64,000 nt of DNA from Siphonodentalium dalli (lineage: Eukaryota > Mollusca > Scaphopoda > Gadilida > Siphonodentaliidae). The DNA lies in contig CP136062.1 in NCBI GenBank assembly GCA_032622095.1, forward strand, positions 160,638,875 to 160,702,874, in the 5' to 3' direction. Of the stretch, positions 55,843 through 64,000 are shown one piece after another (positions within the stretch are counted from its first letter, which is position 1; every line of letters starts with the position of its first letter). The notes under the pieces were generated by a model. That model saw nothing but the letters and a program-made list of their open reading frames with translations. It was not told the origin of the DNA and searched no databases. The position numbers and the translations under genes are program-made.

Positions 55843-56609
55843 AGAGCTCCGTGGTCTAGTGGTAAGCATGTCAGACTTGTTTTTGCTGTCAACACATCGA
55901 GATGAGGTCGCAACATATCAATTTGATCGACGTGCAATTATCGGATCATTTGTTGATCAAATAACGCGCCAAGTTGTTACCATTGAACAAGGCACTCGTA
56001 CTGTGATTGCTTCACACCACTCATGTGTTAACCCTTTACCCAACAGAAGGGCCCTGTGCCAATGCATTCTCTTATATATGCGAGTCGACCATAGGTCGCC
56101 TCGCATATATAAGAGAATGCATTGGCTTAACACATTAAAAATTATAAAATTGTTAAAGAATGTAAGAAAAATGCCAATGCCAATGCATTCTCTTATATAT
56201 GCGAGGCGACCTATGGTCGACTCGCATATATAAGAGAATGCATTGGCACAGGGCATAACTGTAACTATCACAATGTGGTCAAGGAGCCGGTTCCAATGAT
56301 ATCCATATTTGTATGGTGTTATTGAGACAGACCGAAGATATTTTAGGCTGTTGAAGCTTTATTTGGCCGGTTTTGGCCGGTTTGTTGGGTAAAGGGTTAA
56401 CAGAGTACACGGTACGGGTATCAATAGATCTGGTCAGTATATTAACCTTGATATGGGCAGGAATTCGTTGCAGCTGGGGTTTCATCCTCGATGGAGGATG
56501 GGGGTGACATTGGTGGCAGGCGCCCTGAGGTAGTAATTTATGTAAAGTGCATTGAAATAAATTCATTGTGAAATGCGCTATATAAATGGATTGATTATTA
56601 TTATTACAA
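55843..56609 (+). mobile_element. tRNA-headed SINE, split by a TTAA insertion
   Basis: The head has 'ctccgtggtctagtggtaag', containing a good pol III A box (TGGTCTAGTGG), and a diverged B box near 'gaggtcgcaac' (about 55906). The middle has 'attgaacaaggcact..tactgtgattgcttcac', resembling the conserved centre of widespread animal SINEs (recollection). The 3' end is 'aaatgcgctatataaatgg' plus ATT repeats, the same LINE-type tail as at 3260. The centre is interrupted at 56032-56396. Confidence 0.7.
56032..56396. mobile_element. piggyBac-like MITE with TTAA duplication
   Basis: The termini are CCCTTTACCCAACA and TGTTGGGTAAAGGG, flanked by TTAA on both sides (56028-56031 and 56397-56400). Inside are two copies of a palindrome based on 'ccaatgcattctcttatata'. 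TTAA plus CCC-type ends is characteristic of piggyBac (family knowledge). Confidence 0.82.
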
Positions 56610-56620
56610 ATAGAACTAAA

Positions 56621-57049
56621 TTGTGACCCGCCATATCAAATCCAGTCGTAAGTCGGGATTTTTTTTACCCCTGTGCCAATGCATTCTCTTATATATGCGA
56701 GTCGACCATAGGCCTAACAATTGTTTCCAATTTTAATAATTTTTTCTTGTATTCTTTAACAATTTTATAGTTTCACCCATACAGAGCCCCAGACAAACAT
56801 GAGCAGATGACACTCTTCTATATGCTTCTATATATGTGTGGCTCCATGCAGGGTAATGGATGTTTTTTTTTTATGTCCTAAAAATTGTAAGAAACATTTA
56901 TTTAAACAAAATGATAAAAAATTGTTAGGCCAATGCATTCTCTTATATATGCGAGGTGACCTATGGTCGACTCGCATATATAAGAGAATGCATTGGCACA
57001 GGGTAAAAAAATTCCGACTTACGATTGGATTTGATATGGTGGGTCACAA
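56621..57049. mobile_element. TIR element with TTGTGACCC ends
   Basis: The ends are TTGTGACCCGCCATATCAAA and, inverted, TTGTGACCCACCATATCAAA. The inversion continues through 'tccagtcgtaagtcggg' to 'acccctgtgccaatgcattc'. The interior again has the 'gcattctcttatatatgcga' palindrome. No coding. Confidence 0.78.
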
Positions 57050-57173
57050 TTGCTGAAAAACCAACTGACCAAAACATGACTATAAGTTAAGACTGGAAAC
57101 CAAGACACCAGCACTGCAGATAAATGTGCCTAAAAAGTAAACCAATATGCAACTATTAATTATTATAATTCAG

Positions 57174-57237
57174 GTTACCGACTGACGTCCAGAATGAGGC
57201 CATCCCGATGATACTTGGAGGCGGTGATGTTCTCATG
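57174..57237 (+). CDS. DDX1: DDX1 exon: LPTDVQNEAIPMILGGGDVLM
   Basis: This 64-nt exon between 'ataattcag' and donor GTGAGT supplies the last base of the Met codon, then LPTDVQNEAIPMILGGGDVLM. The T-x-x-Q-x-x-x-IP pattern is the Q-motif region common to DEAD-box helicases, which senses the adenine of ATP; the Gln is present. It ends in phase 0, so the P-loop falls on the next exon. Confidence 0.96.
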
Positions 57238-57279
57238 GTGAGTCTGACAAACTGTTTGGAACTTGAGGTTCATCTAATA

Positions 57280-57419
57280 CAGTAATGCCCAAAGTAATCG
57301 ACCCCTTAACCACATCAGAATTATGGGTAATTTTTCAGGATTTAGTCGGAAATATGGCTTGTTGCCATTCATCCGAAAGCTCTCCCCGAGAGCTTTCTGA
57401 TGAATGGCAACAAGCCATA
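57280..57419. mobile_element. MITE family A, truncated
   Basis: The left terminus and arm are intact (CAGTAATGCCCAAAGTAATC). The right arm stops at 'ggcaacaagccata', 43 bp after the DDX1 exon begins its intron. The right end is lost. Bases 57420-57697 hold no recognised feature. Confidence 0.8.
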
Positions 57420-57697
57420 ATTAATTAGCTGTATATGGCTAAATTGATTTATCGGTGCAACAATAGTGTGTGTGTGTGCGCCTTAATGCACCTGGGATTA
57501 AAACGAATGGTACAAAAACTGTGCACATTGTGATCTTGGAATCAGGGTATTCCCATAGGTGCACCAAAGAAATATAGTGCACCTGAATTAAGATAGGTGC
57601 ACCATTAACTTAAAATTAAAAATTGAATGACAGATAAATTATTTCAAAAGAGTTGTCATACAAATTGTTCACTTTATTGTTTGTCTTTTTATTTCAG

Positions 57698-57727
57698 GCT
57701 GCAGAAACTGGCAGCGGAAAAACTGGG
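57698..57727 (+). CDS. DDX1: DDX1 30-nt microexon encoding helicase motif I
   Basis: The exon GCT...GGG between 'tatttcag' and donor GTAAAT encodes exactly AAETGSGKTG, the Walker A / motif I P-loop that binds ATP phosphates. It is phase 0 on both sides, so skipping it would remove ten residues without a frameshift and would be expected to abolish ATP binding. Confidence 0.97.
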
Positions 57728-58455
57728 GTAAATATTTAGTTAAAGGAAAACTGGTTTCTATTGAATTATGGTAGAGACTCATGTCAGAAATCCACTGTAG
57801 ATTGATTGTAGGTTTCCTGTGACTGGGGGGGGGGGGGGTGGAGTGGGGGTGGGGGAATATACTTGTGCGTCCCAGTCGGTTGTGTGTTACATTCTGTTTA
57901 GATTATGCCACGAATCCCTACTCTAGCTATGCCTGTAGAGATCATATTCCACCAATACAAAACCTGGGAACTTTTTGATAGTATGACAGGTAAATTTTGA
58001 ACATTGAAAAAATATTTCTTAGTTCATAACTGTTCCTTAATAATGTGTGCACTGTAGGTGAAAGTCCCAACTCAAAATTGCACATTTTAAGCGACCTTGT
58101 GAGCAATTTTGCTTTGCGTCGTTTACAATCATGGAATTATTTCTCCCGGCTAATTAATTCAATGTTTATTGTGATATTAGCTCACAAAGGTCACAAAAAT
58201 GTATATAATCTCGAGCTGGGACTATCCCCCCCTACTGTGAAAAATATTATTGAGGAACAGCTATAACCAAAGAGATATATTCCCTGCTGCATTTGTTCCA
58301 TTTTATAAAGTTCTCTGTCAGAACGGGCAAGAACATAAAAAAGTTCCCAGGTTAATGGCTAAATATGATCTCTATGGGCATAGGCACATCACTGGTGTCA
58401 AATGTGTTGAATCCAACGTCAACAGGAAAGGTGGACTGGAGTAACCCCAAGCCTG
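57728..58455. other. DDX1 intron; nothing else recognised
   Basis: A G-rich tract (about 57826-57856) is the only marked feature. Small open frames in 58045-58444 show no recognisable domain. Confidence 0.5.
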
Positions 58456-58458
58456 CAA

Positions 58459-58566
58459 ATAGTGTGCCTTCATTTGCAGAATGAGGTCCCCAAAGGGTGA
58501 ATTTAGTGATGCTATCCCATCCAACAGGACTAGCATTACCAAATTCTCCCTATGGGGAGCATGGTA
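58459..58566. mobile_element. MITE family B, single hairpin
   Basis: It has 'atagtgtgccttcatttgca', then 'gaggtccccaaagggtg' and a diverged complement 'ctccctatggggagc'. Only one of the two family hairpins is present. Confidence 0.6.
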
Positions 58567-58595
58567 TTTTTGCATTCCGGCTTTTCTGCCATCTA

Positions 58596-58840
58596 CAGTA
58601 ATGCCCTAAGTAATCGACTCCATAACCACAGCAGAATTATGGGTAACTTTTCAGGATTTAGTCGGAAATATGGCTTGTTGCCATTCATCGGAAAGCTCTC
58701 AGGGGCTTGTTGCCATTCATCGGAAAGCTCTCGGGGAGAGCTTTCCGATGAATGGCAACAAGCCATATTTCCGACTAAATCCTGAAAAGTTACCCATAAT
58801 TCTGCTGTGGTTAAGAGGTCGATTAATTAGAGCATTACTG
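58596..58840. mobile_element. MITE family A, long copy
   Basis: TA-flanked; CAGTAATGCCCTAAGTAATC at left and the complement of CAGTAATGCTCTAATTAATC at right. The 'cttgttgccattcatcgg' part of the left arm is duplicated (58674 and 58707). Confidence 0.85.
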
Positions 58841-58945
58841 TATATAACTTTAGTTCATACTCAGCAGACAGTCAAATAATGGAAATCTGGTTACCTTATT
58901 CTACAAAGCAGAGAATATAGAAACCAACAACCGCTATATCATTGT

Positions 58946-59436
58946 CACGGTGGGGAATCACGTGGATTCGAGTTGATGAGTATCACTCATTAAAAATGGC
59001 CGAGGCGATCTAAAACGCGACCAGAAGCGAGGAAAAAAGGTAATAAACTAAGATATCATATATTACATAGTATTTTGACAGCTACGAGTAGATGCTATAC
59101 TATTTTTCAAGCAAGTTGATTACTCATTTATGTCGAAATTCACATTTGTTTGCTCTAACATTCTGACCAAAGTTGTCAGTCAAAGGATTTTCCAAGATGT
59201 ATGGACTGATGTATTCCACGCACCTCCGACTGGCAACTTTGGTCAGAATGTTATAGAAAACCACTAAGTATTTCCGAACAAATAAGGTATCAACTTGTTT
59301 AAAAAATAAACCAGCATATGCTCGTAACAGTCAAATTGCTATGTTTTGTGTCAGTTCCTCGTATATTATGATTTTGTGCGCGTTTGCACATTGCGTGGTA
59401 CTCACCAACCTCGAAACCACGTGATTCCCCACAGTG
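58946..59436. mobile_element. TIR element with internal hairpin
   Basis: The ends are CACGGTGGGGAATCACGTGG and the complement of CACTGTGGGGAATCACGTGG. A possible 5-bp duplication ATTGT lies at 58941-58945 and 59437-59441. In the middle a second inverted pair 'aacattctgaccaaagttg' and its complement (59157-59251) forms a hairpin. No ORF. Confidence 0.65.
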
Positions 59437-59758
59437 ATTGTCTTCATTCCACATAAGTTTTGAATCATTATTCAGCCGGTGCAATATCTTCTATAACTGC
59501 TTTGAACTATCATCTACCAGAGTAAATCTGATGCAGAAAATGTGATAAGAAATTACTTTTCTTTTCAATCTGACTACAATTATAAAATTGAAAGAAATAT
59601 TTGTGAGCAGAAACTTAATAAGGTTTTGTCTGCCTGCTTAGTTCAATCTATATTGTCTGGATATCATAAATTCCAAAAAGACTAAGTCTTTTTTTCTAGT
59701 TGGTTTATGTTCGATTTATGTTTATAGCTATTCTGTACTCACATTTTCTATTTTTTAG

Positions 59759-59849
59759 GCTTTCTGTTTGCCTATTCTCCAAATTGTTCAGGAAACGCTT
59801 CGTGACCAACGTGAAGGGAAGGGTATGAAATCAACACGACAATCTACGG
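59759..59849 (+). CDS. DDX1: DDX1 exon: AFCLPILQIVQETLRDQREG segment
   Basis: This 91-nt exon between 'tttttaggc' (AG at 59757-59758) and donor GTGAGT encodes AFCLPILQIVQETLRDQREG and KGMKSTRQST, leaving in phase 1. It completes the helix after motif I; the end is the lead-in to the SPRY insertion unique to DDX1 among DEAD-box proteins. Confidence 0.95.
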
Positions 59850-60473
59850 GTGAGTAAAGTAACTTAATCTCATGTGGCTCATTTCAAGTTCCATATAGAA
59901 TATACATAATTCAGTATATAACAAAAATAGTGATGTTTCTGGTTACAGAGGTGAACAAAATTAGGGGTGGCAATTCATTTTTCTATTTTAAACATCGATA
60001 TTGTAATATATTCATTCCGACTGAATATATGCCCCAGGCAGCACAAATAACGGGACACAATGTGCATTTTGACCTCTGGTTGAACTGGCCCATATACACA
60101 AGAGCCATCTTAAAAAAACAACTTCCGGTGTAAATAATGCAGATCAGCGAGTGATCAGCACAGTTTTACTATGATTGGAGATTGCATATTTGTTTGTGCC
60201 TGTCATAATGACCGGTACCAATTTATTTATCTATACTCCATAACATGCATATGTAATTCGCTTTGTTGTGCAATAAAGAAAATAAACAACATCAGACACT
60301 TATGTTTTATCCAATAGCAGCACACATTATTGTAGGTACCGTTAGTTAATTAATACATGCTTCATTCATTAGATTCATTTATCTACCATTTGCCATACAT
60401 GAAGTATATCAGGTATTTACATTATGTCAAGTATGATGTGTTAAGATATAAAACATATTTTAGTCCCACTCTA

Positions 60474-60582
60474 TAGTAATGCCCTAAATAATCGACTCAC
60501 AGCAGAATTATGGGTAATTTTTCAGGATTTAGTCGGAAATATGGCTTGTTGCCATTCATTGGAAAGCTCTCGGGGAGGGCTT
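60474..60582. mobile_element. MITE family A, left arm only
   Basis: TAGTAATGCCCTAAATAATC, then the left arm through 'ggaaagctctcgggga', then a C tract; the right half is missing. It lies 60 bp before a DDX1 exon. Bases 59850-60473 have no recognised feature. Confidence 0.75.
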
Positions 60583-60643
60583 TATTTGCCCCCCCCCCCT
60601 CAATTTATTTTGACTACTGCAATGCTTTATTTCTTTTTTCTAG

Positions 60644-60691
60644 GAGGAGGCAAATGGAAAATGAGTTGTCACGACAGAGGTGATGCCATGG
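60644..60691 (+). CDS. DDX1: DDX1 exon: GGGKWKMSCHDRGDAM
   Basis: This 48-nt exon between 'ttctag' and donor GTAAAT, phase 1 at both ends, encodes GGGKWKMSCHDRGDAM. It aligns with the 'KWQMNPYDRG.A.A' start of the SPRY region in animal DDX1; tryptophan and the DRG triplet are kept, while 'NPY' is 'SCH' here. Confidence 0.93.
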
Positions 60692-60939
60692 GTAAATATG
60701 ACTAAACAATTATATTATTTTGAAGTGCAATACAGGTTAATAGTGGACACCAAATTAACCACACTGGCATTTGTGTTTCTAAAATCCGCAACTCAATCAG
60801 GAGGATCAGATATCTCAGCTGGTTAGAAGGCTGACCTCTGAGCTACAATTCTGATGCGGTTGTGGGTTGTCAATCTGACTGATACCCAAAACGAATCGCT
60901 AGACATGAAATCAGACATTTAAAAGAAACATAACTTCGT

Positions 60940-61345
60940 AAATTTGCAGTATGAGGTCCCATGAGGGTGAATATAGTAATGCTACTCCGCACAGACACTA
61001 GCATCACAAATTTCATCCTCTGGGGACCTCATTCTGCATGGCCTTAACTGATATGGGAGACCTAGACACAGATTTAAGTTCCCAGATGGTGATTTTTCTG
61101 ATGTGCACCCATTGGGCACCTCGATTATGTATTGTGCCATCTGCCAATTTGGGGATATATATAAACTAATCTAAAAAAGCAAACGAACTTTCTAAAAAAC
61201 TTGTTAACTTGATTATAAAAATACTTTCCAGAGAAGATGATGCATAAGCAGAATGAGGTCCACAGAGGGTGCTATTCCACTGTATGGGGTAGCGTCACTA
61301 AACTCAACCTCTGGGTACCTCATTCTGCAAATGTCCAGCACCATA
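60940..61345. mobile_element. MITE family B, near-complete copy
   Basis: Left hairpin 60945-61045, central 'gatgtgcacccattgggcac' segment at about 61101, right hairpin 61250-61335. Diverged; in a DDX1 intron. Confidence 0.7.
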
Positions 61346-62405
61346 ATTTCAAGTCTGATCCAGAGCTTACACAGATATTAATGGCTATCTCGTGTGCAAC
61401 AATGTACACCTTTAAAAAATCCTGACTTAGCAAGGACGTCTTGGGTTAATAGAAAAATTACCTAGACAAATTAAAAGTCATTGTACTCAGCGGGAATTCT
61501 GTGGAAATATGACACTACTATGAACCTTTCCTGTGTCATCAGAGGCCTTGATGACGAATATTCTCATCCACCGAATGATGACATTTTAACAACATTTCAT
61601 ATATAAATAAAAAAAATTTGAACACATTTGATATGACTAAATATTTTTTATTATTTCATTTAATGTATTGATGATGACTCAAATGGCCAAAGTAAAGTGA
61701 TCTCTTTCTTGTCAATATTTAAAGTTTTATGTACAACTTTAAAGCCAATAAATAGAGAGTAATCAATTTGTTCTGAGAATTATGTTAAATAATTAACGAG
61801 AGGCGAGAGACATTGGTAAGAAATGAGTGCGCTGACGCACATGAGTTTCTTACCCAAACATCTCGCCTCAAGTGAATTATTGAACGTAATTCTCGGAACT
61901 AATTGATTACTCTATTTATACACTTCTGCATCAATTTGGTTCACCAAATATGATTAAAACACCCAGAATTAATGCATGAAAGTCCCGATGTGGAGAAAGA
62001 TCAACCATTGAACTTTCAGTCTTGATCAGTAAATAGTGACGCAACATCAATGACGTCACGAGAAATGACATAATTCACTAGTGACATTACCATTTTTAAT
62101 TAACGCCGTTTTCAATGGAAATCGCACATATAGGAGTGTAATAAAATAATATAATTGTGTTCTCAGGCAAATAGATCTCATTTGTGATGAGGGAGGGAGG
62201 CTATTTATTTTTATATTTTTCTCAAAATCTGGAAAACATTCTCCAGAAGAAAAAAATGTATTTTCGTTGTTCAAATCCAATATTTCCAAATGAAAATATT
62301 GAAAAAAAAGATTTACGAGGATTTTTAAAATAAATTTCTGTGATGAGGAAGGTACATGAGAACACAGAATGTTTATTTATTTGGCCTGCATGATGTTTGT
62401 TTTAG
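61346..62405. other. DDX1 intron with one large palindrome
   Basis: A diverged palindrome spans about 61768-61914: 'agagtaatcaatttgttctg' with complement 'aactaattgattactct', and an inner pair 'ggcgagag' with 'atctcgcc'. Elsewhere nothing is recognised. A perfect TGACGTCA lies at 62051-62058. Confidence 0.5.
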
Positions 62406-62492
62406 CCATAGATCCAGAGGGAACCCTGTGTCAAGCAAGAGACCCACAAGGTTGGCATGGAACTCGATCGAACAAAGCTGTCGTCAGCAAAG
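62406..62492 (+). CDS. DDX1: DDX1 exon: start of SPRY domain
   Basis: This 87-nt exon after 'tgttttag' encodes (A)IDPEGTLCQARDPQGWHGTR and SNKAVVSK, leaving in phase 1 at donor GTTTGT. It matches 'AI..DGL.CQSR....WHGCRATKGL..GKHYYEV' of animal DDX1, so the next exon should begin with the GKYYYE segment; it lies beyond this window. The donor is weaker than the other DDX1 donors (GTGAGT, GTAAAT). Confidence 0.94.
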
Positions 62493-62552
62493 GTTTGTCT
62501 GCCTAACATTTTCTTTTTTAAATGCATTTTCCTACTCAGTGGGAATAATATT

Positions 62553-63108
62553 CATTGAAGGGTCTATTAGTATTCTGGAGGGATGTTCAGGTATACATTG
62601 AAGGGTCTATTAGTAATCTGGAGGGATGTTCAGGTATACATTGAAGGGTCTATTAGTAATCTGGAGGGATGTTCAGGTATACATTGAAGGGTCTATTAGT
62701 AATCTGGAGGGATGTTCAGGTATACATTGAAGGGTCTATTAGTAATCTGGAGGGATGTTCAGGTATACATTGAAGGGTCTATTAGTAATCTGGAGGGATG
62801 TTCAGGTATACATTGAAGGGTCTATTAGTAATCTGGAGGGATGTTCAGGTATACATTGAAGGGTCTATTAGTAATCTGGAGGGATGTTCAGGTATACATT
62901 GAAGGGTCTATTAGTAATCTGGAGGGATGTTCAGGTATACATTGAAGGGTCTATTAGTAATCTGGAGGGATGTTCAGGTATACATTGAAGGGTCTATTAG
63001 TAATCTGGAGGGATGTTCAGGTATACATTGAAGGGTCTATTAGTAATCTGGAGGGATGTTCAGGTATACATTGAAGGGTCTATTAGTAATCTGGAGGGAT
63101 GTTCAGGT
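62553..63108 (+). repeat. 43-bp tandem repeat, about 13 nearly identical units
   Basis: The unit is 'attgaagggtctattagt' + 'aatctggagggatgttcagg' + 'tatac'. Apart from one difference in the first unit and the end of the last, the copies look identical, so the array is recent or recently homogenised. It begins 60 bp after the DDX1 exon donor. Confidence 0.95.
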
Positions 63109-63173
63109 AATATGAGTAGACGACAGACAGTAGAAAGTGCACAAATCCATACATTTTCCCCAAAATTTGTTAA

Positions 63174-63257
63174 CCCTTTGAGTGCCAGGGGCCGATCTCA
63201 TCGGCCCTAAACCTACAAAATAAGTCTGTTAAAGAATATAAGAATAAATTATTAAAA

Positions 63258-63294
<37 letters not shown>

Positions 63295-63365
63295 GCATAT
63301 ATAAGAGAATGCATTGGCACAGGGTATATGGGTTGATACAAAAATCGGACCTGGCACTCAAAGGG
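63174..63365. mobile_element. piggyBac-like MITE, 192 bp, TTAA-flanked
   Basis: The termini are CCCTTTGAGTGCCAGG and CCTGGCACTCAAAGGG (perfect 16 bp) with TTAA at 63170-63173 and 63366-63369. It contains a long A tract (63260-63290) and half of the 'gagaatgcattggc' palindrome. Confidence 0.85.
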
Positions 63366-63379
63366 TTAAATAAACACTG

Positions 63380-63705
63380 TCGCTAGCAGCCATCTTGGAT
63401 TCAAATTTGAATCCTTTGTGAATCCATTGGCACACCCTGCAGCCCAAATTTAATGGAGAATTATTTAGAAAATTTGCAGGCATGTTCTGGATAGCTTCTA
63501 GATGGGAATTATCAAATTTACATGCCTGCTGGCAGCCATCTTAGATTTTACTCTTTGCATCACTAAATATTTCAGCCAACATTTTTTATCCAATTGATCC
63601 CAAACTTCACATGACTCCTAGAGGTGACATCTGATAAACATTTAAACTTTTGGTATTGCTTATCGCTCCATTGACTGTAATGTTTGATATTATGTCCTCT
63701 CCAAG
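63380..63705 (-). repeat. Isolated copy of the 'ccaagatggctgctgg' repeat
   Basis: The reverse strand shows 'aatccaagatggctgctagc', 'aagatggctgccagcaggc' and 'attacagtcaatggagcgat'. This last matches the lead-in of the 24-26-kb satellite (about 24097-24113). Confidence 0.55.
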
Positions 63706-63709
63706 TTAA

Positions 63710-63966
63710 CCCTTTCATGACAGGAGCTGCGCTGGTGCAGCATTAAAGATCATGTGCCAGTGCATTCTCTTATATATGCGAATCTCCCATAGGGAGTCTC
63801 GCATATATAAGAGAATGCACTGGCTTACAAGGTCAAGGTAAATATTGTCAGGCCAATGCATTCTCTTATATATGTGAGGCTCCTTATGGGGGTGACTCGC
63901 ATATTTTAGAGAAGGCATTGGCACATGGTTTTCGCCAAATATCGGGAAGCTCCAGTCATGGAAGAG
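63710..63966. mobile_element. piggyBac-like MITE, TTAA-flanked, diverged ends
   Basis: TTAA at 63706-63709 and 63967-63970. The left end is CCCTTTCATGACAGGAGCT and the right complement is CTCTTCCATGACTGGAGCT. Inside are two 'gcattctcttatatatgcga' palindromes. Its outer parts match both ends of the 3.7-kb foldback at 17223-20887. Confidence 0.72.
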
Positions 63967-64000
63967 TTAAGCAACAGTGTCATTGACTCTTTGATTTTTA

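Noticed and set aside
55843-55920. Functional tRNA gene
   Set aside because: An A box is clear, but there is no cloverleaf with a complete acceptor stem, and a SINE body and tail follow.
62553-63108. CRISPR-like regular repeat array
   Set aside because: Units abut without unique spacers and the context is a eukaryotic intron; it is a simple tandem repeat.

Overview
This window looks like nuclear DNA of an invertebrate animal. It is AT-rich and intron-rich, uses the standard code, has GT-AG splice sites, and is dominated by transposon debris and short satellites. Several repeat styles resemble ones I associate with mollusc genomes: arrays built on 'ccaagatggctgctgg', 'ggccataactc' arrays with trailing 'ggacggacgg', and a 'gacggacgac' end followed by a small hairpin. 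Mollusc is therefore a moderate-to-low-confidence inference.

Two conserved genes are recognisable, arranged head to head. On the minus strand are the first three coding exons of mitochondrial dihydroorotate dehydrogenase (DHODH) at 28131-28160, 26789-26998 and 21189-21388. The rest of the gene was not found, so its third intron probably runs past the left edge. On the plus strand are six coding exons of the DEAD-box RNA helicase DDX1 between 48253 and 62492. They cover the N-terminus, helicase motif I on a 30-nt microexon, and the start of the SPRY insert; the gene continues past the right edge. A third candidate is an intact but unrecognised 240-codon ORF at 1838-2560, with a decayed partial copy near 4430-4753. 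A pair of 110-nt terminal exons of an unrecognised gene lies in inverted orientation at 37826-37935 and 44516-44625.

Everything else is mobile or repetitive. Region 1-21 kb holds hairpin MITEs (families A and B), LINE fragments, hAT-like elements, two foldback elements and several tandem arrays. Region 21-28 kb is the DHODH 5' half, with a hAT-like element, a TIR element, a 2.6-kb satellite in intron 2 and a 255-bp palindrome in intron 1. Region 28.9-33.6 kb is one LINE insertion of about 4.6 kb (minus strand) bounded by a 20-bp target-site duplication, with a 59-bp repeat array in its 5' region. Region 33.6-37.3 kb holds LINE remnants and a foldback-like family. Region 37.8-44.7 kb is a long inverted repeat enclosing a head-to-tail row of Helitron-like elements. 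Region 48-63 kb is DDX1, whose introns carry nested transposons, including a 4.4-kb hAT-like element with a perfect 8-bp duplication inside an older MITE and containing two further elements.

The main value of the window is this stratigraphy: many insertions can be ordered in time from target-site duplications visible by eye. All family assignments of non-autonomous elements rest on termini and duplications, not on database comparison.
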